DNA of 13,199 nt, from positions 1-13,199 of the forward strand of contig JBCCFC010000237.1 in NCBI GenBank assembly GCA_039029935.1, given 5' to 3'. A program made the translations under genes and the position numbers. Each line of letters begins with the position of its first letter. The stretch's first letter is position 1. This document shows positions 1 through 5,446 of this stretch, piece after piece. The notes below the pieces were generated by a model. That model saw only the letters and a program-made list of their open reading frames with translations. It made no database searches and was not told the DNA's origin. Origin of the DNA: G039029935 sp039029935 (GTDB lineage: Bacteria; Chloroflexota; Anaerolineae; Caldilineales; Caldilineaceae).

Positions 1-1067
1 CGTGGCGTAATGCCCAATCCAGGCGTAGTTGGAGCCGTGACACAGCCATCCACCAGTGGAAAGTCGCCATCCGCTGTTTGTAAGGATACCATACCACGAC
101 ACTCCAGAATACAGCGTAGCAACTTCTGTGGGACAGTCTGCCCCAAATGCACAATGGCCGCAAAAGCAATGTCCGAGCCAGTTGTCTCCTGCACACTCAT
201 CGTGTATCCGGCAGCGATGCAGATGTCGCGCTGGCGGCGTCCTCTGGTCAGCCCACCATTTTTGGATATTTTGAGTCCGATGCCATCAGCCACATCCTCG
301 GCAATCAACTGCACAATCGACGCATCATTGATTGCCAACTCGTCCATAATAATCGGCACATCGGTGCGGCGACGGAGTGATGCGCATTCACGCCATGTGG
401 CACAGGGAGCCTCCAGCACAAAGTCGAGACCGCGTGGCAATAGACGCAACATACGCAGCGCACTCTCCACTGTCATGCCGCCATTGGCGTCCACGAGGAA
501 GAACTCACCGGGCTGTCGATCCGCCAACGCCGCTTCCAGCCGTGCCGCATCCAACGCTGGTTCATCGCCCACTTTAACGGAATGCCCACGATAGCCCATC
601 TTACGATACTCGTTGACGCGGCGACGCATCTCCTCTGGCTCACCTGTGTATACCGACGAGATGAGGGGCATCTTGACTTGGGTACGACCACCGAGCAGAT
701 CACAGACAGGCATTTCCACAGCCTTGCCAAAGATATCCCAACAGGCCACATCAATCGGTGTTTTGGCATGGGTGTGACCGACCAGTGCCTCATCCATTGC
801 GTCGTTGATGCGATCCACATGGCGCGGGTCCAGCCCCAGCAGATGTGGTGCAATCTCGTCAATCCCCGCGCGTACACCGCGTGCATGAGCCGCAATATAG
901 GTCGCGCCAAAGGGTGTGCTTTCGCCCCAGCCTTCCAGCCCATTATCGGCTGTCACCCGCACCATTGTGGCGTCAAAACTATGGTACTCTCGCCCACCCG
1001 ATAGCGTATAAACACCGTCGATATAGGGCAAATCTACTTGGAACACGTCAATTTTTGTGATTTTCAT
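1..1067 (-). CDS. Enolase-superfamily (MR/MLE) enzyme, cis-3-hydroxy-L-proline dehydratase-like, 3' end cut by window
   Basis: My reverse-strand translation is open for 355 codons from ATG at 1067 to the window edge, beginning MKITKIDVFQVDLP. It has the mandelate racemase/muconate lactonizing layout: an N-terminal capping domain (about 1-125) and a TIM barrel. The expected active-site set is visible: Lys165 (SVKVG), Asp193 (VDANGG), Glu219 (LEAP) and Asp242 (MDE) as Mg2+ ligands, and Lys266 (GLKIS). The two opposed lysines, the SGGR segment near residue 23 and the TPIDVACWDI segment resemble cis-3-hydroxy-L-proline dehydratases, which form delta1-pyrroline-2-carboxylate. That subfamily assignment is from memory of the family and less sure than the superfamily. 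Another racemase or epimerase is possible. Only a few C-terminal residues should be missing. It is the last gene of a minus-strand cluster, 9 bp after xisI, and the ribosome-binding site is weak. Confidence 0.88.
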   Translation of the reverse strand, partial: MKITKIDVFQVDLPYIDGVYTLSGGREYHSFDATMVRVTADNGLEGWGESTPFGATYIAAHARGVRAGIDEIAPHLLGLDPRHVDRINDAMDEALVGHTHAKTPIDVACWDIFGKAVEMPVCDLLGGRTQVKMPLISSVYTGEPEEMRRRVNEYRKMGYRGHSVKVGDEPALDAARLEAALADRQPGEFFLVDANGGMTVESALRMLRLLPRGLDFVLEAPCATWRECASLRRRTDVPIIMDELAINDASIVQLIAEDVADGIGLKISKNGGLTRGRRQRDICIAAGYTMSVQETTGSDIAFAAIVHLGQTVPQKLLRCILECRGMVSLQTADGDFPLVDGCVTAPTTPGLGITP

Positions 1068-1076
1068 GATAGCTTG

Positions 1077-1412
1077 TTACTCAACGGCAAAACCCGTGTA
1101 TTGTCGTTTGTAAGGCGCATGGAAGGCAAGCACGATGTCAGATTTTTCAACCCCAAGCTCGACTAATTCATCACCAATCTCATCCTCTGTCCCATTCCAC
1201 TCAATCCAAAGCTTCTCATTTTTGATATCAATATGAATGATAACACCATAGGACCGATTAAATTCTTGGAACCACCCCACATTCATCAGTAAATAGCGAT
1301 CCTGCTCTTTGTCAAAGACTGTATAGGTTTCGACTGGTTCTCTTTTCGGAGGTCTAACACGTGCAGATAGATAGTCTTTGACTATCTGACGATAGCTTTC
1401 TAGTTTTTCCAT
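1077..1412 (-). CDS. xisI: XisI family protein (fdxN element excision controlling factor)
   Basis: This 111-residue protein starts MEKLESYRQIVKDYL and has the small alpha/beta form of the XisI family. It includes the typical strings DRYLLMNVGW, YGVIIHIDI, KLWIEWNGTED, and the end segment VLAFHAPYKRQYTGFAV, and its length matches the family. In Anabaena, XisH and XisI are needed with the XisF recombinase for excision of the fdxN element. The pair is widespread outside that setting and its general role is not settled. The start at 1412 lies inside the end of xisH (13-bp overlap), with AGAGG about 9 nt upstream, so translational coupling with xisH is likely. No recombinase gene is visible in the window. 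Confidence 0.93.
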   Translation of the reverse strand: MEKLESYRQIVKDYLSARVRPPKREPVETYTVFDKEQDRYLLMNVGWFQEFNRSYGVIIHIDIKNEKLWIEWNGTEDEIGDELVELGVEKSDIVLAFHAPYKRQYTGFAVE

Positions 1413-1813
1413 TCTACGATTACCTCTCGTGCTGGCTCATAAACGAGTAGCGTCAATCCATAACGTTCTGTTGCTTGCAGAATAAATGGAATCTGGAATG
1501 TTGTTAAGTACGCATCTTTTGGAATTGCCAAATATAATTTTCGTTCCCGATCTACATTTTCAAGGACATCTCTATAATTTAGAAACTGCCCTAACGCCAT
1601 GTGAAACTGAGACACTGGTGATTGGCTCAAGAAACTCTTAACTTCTACCGCTATTTTCTGATTGTTCTTGGTCGCTGCAATGAGCCTTTCTGCCGCAATA
1701 TCAATTTTAACGTTAAAGCCAAGTACCTCAAGATTCCATTCCTCATTGGTAATAGTCCAGCCATCGTTGACCAGTGCATTGCAGGCGTTATCATGAAATT
1801 TGTCTTTTGCCAT
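1400..1813 (-). CDS. xisH: XisH family protein, PD-(D/E)XK nuclease-like fold
   Basis: This 137-residue protein starts MAKDKFHDNACNALVNDGW, as XisH proteins usually do. A restriction-endonuclease-like core is visible: Asp38 in VKIDIAAERL, then Glu57 and Lys59 in IAVEVKSF, i.e. the D...ExK pattern. The later FHMALGQFLNYR and VYEPAREVIVEW segments are also family-typical. I chose ATG 1813 rather than an in-frame TTG 12 nt upstream because the protein then begins at the conserved MAKD and a GAG lies at the right distance. It is always found paired with xisI and is so here. XisH structures suggest a nuclease fold, but I know of no settled biochemical function. The gene sits 24 bp after the MDR oxidoreductase gene and is probably co-transcribed with it. 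Confidence 0.93.
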   Translation of the reverse strand: MAKDKFHDNACNALVNDGWTITNEEWNLEVLGFNVKIDIAAERLIAATKNNQKIAVEVKSFLSQSPVSQFHMALGQFLNYRDVLENVDRERKLYLAIPKDAYLTTFQIPFILQATERYGLTLLVYEPAREVIVEWKN

Positions 1814-1837
1814 ATATTTTCTCAATTTAATACCAAC

Positions 1838-2977
1838 TCAATGAGGTGGTACCAACACCATGTTGCCGACATACTTTTTCGCCAAAAATGCTTCCTGCGC
1901 CTGATGAATTTCCTCCAGTGGATACGTCGCCGTCAGCAATGGGCGAATCTCATTGTTTTCCACATATCGCAACAAATCTGGAAAAACATTGAGTTCGGTC
2001 ACGGTCGAGCCAATCCACATCCAGTCGTTGAGATAGAGATGGCTGATGTCCGTTGTCACTTGCTTGCCACCAATCGCCCCTGAGATAACATAGCGACCGC
2101 CTCTGGCTAGGACGGCCATTAACTGGTCAAAGACCGGGCCACCAACCACATCGGCTGCGACTGTCACCTTGTCACCACCTGTCGCGGAGCGGATAACATC
2201 GACCCAATTGTCGAGCTTGCGACGAATCACCGCATCGGCACCGACGGCCCGCACCTCTTCCGCCTTGGTCTCGTTGGTCAGAGCAATCACCTTGGCCCCA
2301 CGTCGTTTGACCAACTGAATCAAGGCCGAGCCGACACCACCCGATGCACCTGTCACCAGCACTGTGTCATCCGCCGTAACTTGGGCGCGAACGAGCATAT
2401 TTTCCGCCGTGGTATATGAGCAGGAGAGTGTCGCCAGTTCCACATCACGCCAATCCGAGTTAATGCGTCCTACGTTGGTGATAGGGAGGGCAACATACTG
2501 TGCATAGCCACCATCACATTCGCTGCCAATATAGCCCGCCTTGCTTTGATTCATCGGCTGGGACCAGTCACGCAGCCAGTTATCACTCATTACACGCGCA
2601 CCTAGCCACTCATCAGCCACACCGTCACCCAGCGCAACGACCGTACCGACTGTATCCGCCCCCTGAATGCGGGGAAACTGGATGCCTGTGCTGCCCCAGC
2701 CACCAATAGAGCTATCTTCCACTGTGTCAAAGCCGCTGGCCCCTCCTTCGGTTGTACTGCTGTCAACGCTGTCATCATACCAGCCCGTGCGTGTGTTGAT
2801 GTCCGTGTTGTTCATGCCACAGGCCGCGACCTTGATCAGCACCTCACCCACTTGGGGCGTCGGCACAGGCCAGTCATGGTGAATCTCTAGTTTGTCAAAG
2901 CCACCATGTCCAGTCAACACAGCCGCTGTCATAGTTGTTGGTAATATAGTTGTTGGTATTTGTGTCTTGGTTTTCAT
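1838..2977 (-). CDS. MDR-superfamily alcohol dehydrogenase/quinone oxidoreductase-like protein
   Basis: This 379-residue medium-chain dehydrogenase/reductase has a GroES-like N-terminal half (about 16-190; GEVLIKVAACGMNNTDI, then FPRIQGADTVG). The Rossmann domain carries TGASGGVGSALIQL at about 209-222, a dinucleotide-binding loop. A structural-zinc four-Cys cluster is not visible, and the usual GHE motif is GAD, so zinc-independent NADPH-dependent reduction of a quinone or enone is more likely than zinc alcohol dehydrogenase activity; this is inference. An acidic, glycine-rich insert (about 68-98) precedes the GAD motif. The start at 2977 is supported by GCGAGAAA upstream. An internal ATG at 2932 (MTAAVLTGHGG) would fit a shorter family N-terminus but has no ribosome-binding site. 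It is the first gene of the minus-strand cluster and is divergent from the DoxX gene. The exact substrate is unknown. Confidence 0.9.
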   Translation of the reverse strand: MKTKTQIPTTILPTTMTAAVLTGHGGFDKLEIHHDWPVPTPQVGEVLIKVAACGMNNTDINTRTGWYDDSVDSSTTEGGASGFDTVEDSSIGGWGSTGIQFPRIQGADTVGTVVALGDGVADEWLGARVMSDNWLRDWSQPMNQSKAGYIGSECDGGYAQYVALPITNVGRINSDWRDVELATLSCSYTTAENMLVRAQVTADDTVLVTGASGGVGSALIQLVKRRGAKVIALTNETKAEEVRAVGADAVIRRKLDNWVDVIRSATGGDKVTVAADVVGGPVFDQLMAVLARGGRYVISGAIGGKQVTTDISHLYLNDWMWIGSTVTELNVFPDLLRYVENNEIRPLLTATYPLEEIHQAQEAFLAKKYVGNMVLVPPH

Positions 2978-3022
2978 TGATGTATTTTCTCGCTATTTGT
3001 GATTTATGAATTAGTTTTCGGT

Positions 3023-3031
3023 ATTATACCA
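3023..3031 (-). promoter_or_regulatory. Extended -10 promoter for the minus-strand cluster
   Basis: Read on the minus strand this is TGGTATAAT, a perfect TATAAT with the TGn extension, placed about 46 nt before the ATG at 2977. No -35 is found at 17 bp; a TTGGCA-like hexamer lies at 3050-3055 with a 21-bp spacer, too long to count. A direct repeat TGGCA-N5-TGGCA (3040-3054) lies just upstream and could be a regulator site. Confidence 0.5.
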
Positions 3032-3170
3032 CAAACCTATGCCAGACTCTGCCAAATTTTTCCTAAATGCAATCAAATCAGCGGCTTATTCGTCTACCCT
3101 AATGAAGGGGCAGACAGTACGTTAATCACATGTCTGTTTACCACAGAAATTATCAGTCAAGCAAGTAGAG

Positions 3171-3184
3171 GAGATACGTATCTC
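3171..3184 (+). promoter_or_regulatory. Perfect 14-bp palindrome touching the DoxX start codon
   Basis: GAGATACGTATCTC is identical to its reverse complement and ends at the base before ATG 3185. Its left arm shares bases with the AGAGGAG ribosome-binding site (3167-3173). It could be an operator for a dimeric repressor, or in RNA a small hairpin that hides the ribosome-binding site. An inverted hexamer pair CAGACA/TGTCTG (3111-3116, 3131-3136) lies 35 bp upstream. Confidence 0.45.
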
Positions 3185-3637
3185 ATGGCAAAGCAAGCCA
3201 CAACGACCAACACTGCCAACACAATCACAGCCATCTTCGAGGCTAATCACGAAGTGACACCCTATGCAACCTATCTCGACTGGTCACTACTCGCAACACG
3301 CCTGCTGATTGTCTTTATCTTTCTCTGGCATGGTGCGCCCAAAGTCTTTGAGATGGGTATGACAATGGCAATGTTTGAACGGTTTGGTCTGCCCGGCATT
3401 CTGGGACCCATCACAGGTTGGATCGAGGTGATCGCGGGGTTGATGGTGCTTGTTGGCTATAGATACCGCTGGGCGACGGCAATGTTGTCGATCATCATTG
3501 TTGGTGCGATCTTCACTGTACAACTCCCCAACGGCATGACCCCAGGCTTGGAGCGTGACCTGTTGATTTTGGTCGCAACGCTGATGATGTTGGCCTATGG
3601 ACCAGGTAAGTTGGCATTGGATAGTTTGAAGAAGTAA
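3185..3637 (+). CDS. DoxX family membrane protein
   Basis: This 150-residue protein has a polar N-terminus of about 30 residues and then four hydrophobic segments: about 33-49 (ATRLLIVFIFLWHG), 72-91 (PITGWIEVIAGLMVLVG), 96-113 and 123-139. This four-helix pattern, the HGAPKVF segment after helix 1 and the GWIEVIAGL segment in helix 2 are typical of DoxX. The family is associated with quinone or thiol redox chemistry at the membrane, but this protein's reaction is not known. The same frame stays open upstream to a GTG at 2999. ATG 3185 is preferred because AGAGGAG lies just before it and homologous sequence starts near it. The stop codon is followed at once by a hairpin-forming repeat and then the sigma factor gene. 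Confidence 0.87.
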   Translation: MAKQATTTNTANTITAIFEANHEVTPYATYLDWSLLATRLLIVFIFLWHGAPKVFEMGMTMAMFERFGLPGILGPITGWIEVIAGLMVLVGYRYRWATAMLSIIIVGAIFTVQLPNGMTPGLERDLLILVATLMMLAYGPGKLALDSLKK

Positions 3638-3638
3638 G

Positions 3639-3716
3639 CCAGTAATCAGCAAGTCAGTAATCAGTAAGTCAGTAATCGGTGACTGAATACCGACCTACCG
3701 ACCCACTGACCGACCG
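3639..3716. repeat. Hairpin-forming word repeat, copy 1 (DoxX-sigma gap)
   Basis: The left half repeats AAGTCAGTAATCAG-type words (three CAGTAATC copies). The right half is made of ACCGACCTACCGACCC-type words, which are roughly the reverse complement. The whole could fold into a long imperfect stem. It starts one base after the DoxX stop codon and ends just before the sigma gene's ribosome-binding site. It shares its words with the copy at 4205-4345. Confidence 0.7.
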
Positions 3717-3731
3717 AACACGGGGGGAACA

Positions 3732-4217
3732 ATGCCAAAGGTATCGGAAATGGCTGATAATCAACTAGACGACCTCTTACACAGAGGCTATCGCTACGCA
3801 TTGTCGTTGACACATGATGCGGATTCGGCACAGGACTTATTGCAAGAGTCATGCCTGCGCATCACCCGCCGGGGGGGACCTTGGCAGATTCACTATCTGA
3901 TCACGACGATTCGTAACGGTTATATTGATGGCTACCGACGGGCGCAGAAGATTGAGTTTTCATCGCTGGATCATCTCGACATCATGGGTGATATTGATGT
4001 GCAACTAACCTCGCTTGATCCAACGTTGGAGGCTGCGCTGGCGCAACTGCGGTTTGAGGAACGCGAACTGCTCTATCTGTCGATTATGGAGGGCTACACG
4101 GCCAGTGACCTTGCTGCGCTGATGGATAAGCCGCGCGGGACAATTCTGAGTACATTGCACCGCGCCAAGCGGAAGTTACGAGAGCTGTTGAGTGAAGTTG
4201 AGGCGGTGGGTCAGTAA
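3732..4217 (+). CDS. ECF-type RNA polymerase sigma factor (sigma-70 family)
   Basis: This 161-residue protein has two recognisable sigma regions. Region 2 (about 11-73) has the helix YRYALSLTHDADSAQDLLQE and the -10-recognition/melting part HYLITTIRNGYIDGYRR. Region 4 (about 97-155) has the helix-turn-helix YTASDLAALMDKPRGTILS followed by RAKRKLRELL. There is no region 1 or 3, so it is a minimal ECF sigma. It would direct RNA polymerase to a small regulon and probably its own promoter. The start at 3732 follows a G6 tract acting as ribosome-binding site; M7 (3750) is an alternative. The last three codons and stop are the first unit of the downstream 15-bp repeat. A membrane protein of anti-sigma type follows. 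A G7 tract at 3871-3877 lies inside region 2. Confidence 0.92.
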   Translation: MPKVSEMADNQLDDLLHRGYRYALSLTHDADSAQDLLQESCLRITRRGGPWQIHYLITTIRNGYIDGYRRAQKIEFSSLDHLDIMGDIDVQLTSLDPTLEAALAQLRFEERELLYLSIMEGYTASDLAALMDKPRGTILSTLHRAKRKLRELLSEVEAVGQ

Positions 4218-4345
4218 TCGGTGGGTCAGTAATCGGTGGGTCAGTAATCGGTGGGTCAGTAATCGGTAAATCGGTATTGATATACTGAATACCGACCTAC
4301 CGACCTACCGACCTACTGACCTACTGAATACCGACTTACCGATTC
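4205..4345. repeat. Hairpin-forming word repeat, copy 2 (sigma to anti-sigma gap)
   Basis: Four perfect tandem copies of GGTGGGTCAGTAATC occupy 4205-4264 and a diverged fifth follows (4265-4279). From about 4285 to 4345 come ACCGACCTACCGACCTACTG-type words, largely complementary to the left arm, so a long stem can form. The array begins inside the sigma coding region and provides its VGQ-stop codons. It could slow or end transcription between sigma and anti-sigma, although no T run follows. Words are shared with 3639-3716. Confidence 0.8.
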
Positions 4346-4363
4346 TTATAGAAATCGAGGTGG

Positions 4364-5044
4364 ATGATGAATGACACATCTGATCCGTTGGAGAAACGAA
4401 TCGAGCAGTATTATCAACAGCAAGAACTGCCATTGGATAATCTGGTCGATCTCAAGCAAATGATTAACACTTCAGCACCCGAACTACCTGTAAATAGCTA
4501 TCCAAGACCGTGGTGGCATGAGTGGATACCGCAATGGTTGACCGCACCCCCTATACAGCCATCCACGCGTCCTGCGATGGGTATTGCAGTTGTCTTTGCT
4601 GCGCTGTTGTTTTGCATCGGTGCAACGATATTTATTCTGAATATGCAGAGTAGTCAACAACAGTTAGAGACTGTTGCCGCAGAGATTGCACTCAACCATG
4701 CCAAACAGTTTGAGGCCGAGTTCACGACCGAAAGTATTGCCAGTCTCGCCTCTACTATGCCCTTACTTGACTTTGCCCCCGTTCATCCACGCAAAATGCA
4801 GTTTAGCCACTACGACATCATCGGCGCACGCTATTGCACCATTGATAGCTCAATCGCTGTGCAAGTTCACATGGAGGACGAGGCGCAGCAGGCATATACG
4901 CTCTATGAGTTCCGCGCCCCCGACTCACTACCGATTGCGGAACAAAAAGAAATGGTGATCAATGTTGATGTTATTCAGGTTACACTCTGGCGTGAGGGGG
5001 ATGTTACAATGGGGTTGGCACAGCGGTTGCCGGATGAGGATTAG
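4364..5044 (+). CDS. Single-pass membrane protein, probable anti-sigma factor
   Basis: This 226-residue protein has a polar N-terminal part (1-70), one transmembrane helix at about 71-93 (AMGIAVVFAALLFCIGATIF) and a C-terminal domain of about 130 residues expected outside the membrane. I do not recognise a named family or a zinc-binding HxxxCxxC anti-sigma motif. The call rests on position directly after an ECF sigma gene, size and topology. The C-terminal part (about 145-222) contains YCTIDSSIAVQVHM and INVDVIQVTLWREGDV, suggesting a small beta-rich sensor domain. GAGG lies 3 nt before the ATG at 4364 and 6 nt before a second in-frame ATG at 4367, so the latter may be the real start. A strong terminator lies about 95 bp after the stop. 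Confidence 0.72.
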   Translation: MMNDTSDPLEKRIEQYYQQQELPLDNLVDLKQMINTSAPELPVNSYPRPWWHEWIPQWLTAPPIQPSTRPAMGIAVVFAALLFCIGATIFILNMQSSQQQLETVAAEIALNHAKQFEAEFTTESIASLASTMPLLDFAPVHPRKMQFSHYDIIGARYCTIDSSIAVQVHMEDEAQQAYTLYEFRAPDSLPIAEQKEMVINVDVIQVTLWREGDVTMGLAQRLPDED

Positions 5045-5139
5045 CCGCAGAAGGGGAGAAATGGGGAGGAGGAGATTGAGCAGGGGGATTATGTATTTAT
5101 TTGTATACATTGACATCCAATATTAATAATTTATAGTTT

Positions 5140-5203
5140 ATCCACATTCTTCCGTATTAGCGTTTTTTAGCACTAATACGGAAGAATGTGGATGTTGTTT
5201 TTT
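5140..5203 (+). terminator. Intrinsic terminator after the anti-sigma gene
   Basis: Two perfectly complementary 21-nt arms (5140-5160 and 5173-5193) flank a 12-nt loop containing six Ts. A T-rich tail (GTTGTTTTTTATT) follows. This is a very stable rho-independent terminator for transcription from the sigma/anti-sigma genes, so the following lipoprotein gene probably has its own promoter. Confidence 0.85.
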
Positions 5204-5226
5204 ATTGCATAGGCAAGTATAAAATC

Positions 5227-5298
5227 AGCTAGTCAACTTGTCAGCTTGTCAGGCCGTGTGCTGAAGTGCTGACGGCTGAGTAGCTGACTAGCTTTTTT
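5227..5298 (+). terminator. Word-repeat hairpin ending in a T run
   Basis: Outer arms AGCTAGTCA (5227-5235) and TGACTAGCT (5285-5293) are perfect complements. Inside them, CTTGTCAG-type words on the left pair imperfectly with CTGACGGCTGAG-type words on the right, giving arms of about 25 nt. Six Ts (5293-5298) follow. It can act as a second terminator. Its build, short degenerate words turned into a stem, matches the two GTCAGTAATCGG repeats, though the sequence differs. Confidence 0.65.
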
Positions 5299-5310
5299 AC
5301 TTTTATCAAC

Positions 5311-5428
5311 TATGGTCAAACGCCAATATGAGTAGGCAGACCTTCGGGAGGTGACGAGAGATTCTTAGTTCGTCTCGATTACATTGTCGTCACCTCCTGA
5401 AGGTCTTACTGCATGTGTGTTGACTATA
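5311..5428. mobile_element. Palindromic 118-bp MITE-like element
   Basis: The ends are TATGGTCAA (5311-5319) and TTGACTATA (5420-5428), inverted with one mismatch. Matches continue inward (ATG, GTA, GACC) to a 19-nt near-perfect stem at 5339-5357 and 5387-5405 with one G-T type mismatch. Both ends carry TA, as expected for elements that duplicate a TA target. There is no coding capacity and no T run after the stem. It ends 18 bp before the start codon at 5447, so it may also form the 5' untranslated leader of that gene. Confidence 0.5.
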
Positions 5429-5446
5429 CCATCAATGTGAGGATTC

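Noticed and set aside
10..1004. Plus-strand and alternative minus-strand frames over the first kilobase
   Set aside because: They overlap the minus-strand enolase-superfamily frame, which has all expected catalytic residues; the others have no recognisable family features.
2999..3184. Upstream extension of the DoxX frame from a GTG at 2999
   Set aside because: The added 62 residues match nothing in the family and cover the divergent promoter region. A ribosome-binding site and ATG at 3185 fit better.
3287..3852. Minus-strand frames across DoxX and its 3' repeat
   Set aside because: They are low-complexity or antisense to conserved transmembrane segments, with no start signals.
5339..5405. 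Intrinsic terminator
   Set aside because: The stem is strong but no T tract follows on either strand, and it lies within a larger inverted repeat, so an element or leader structure is more likely.
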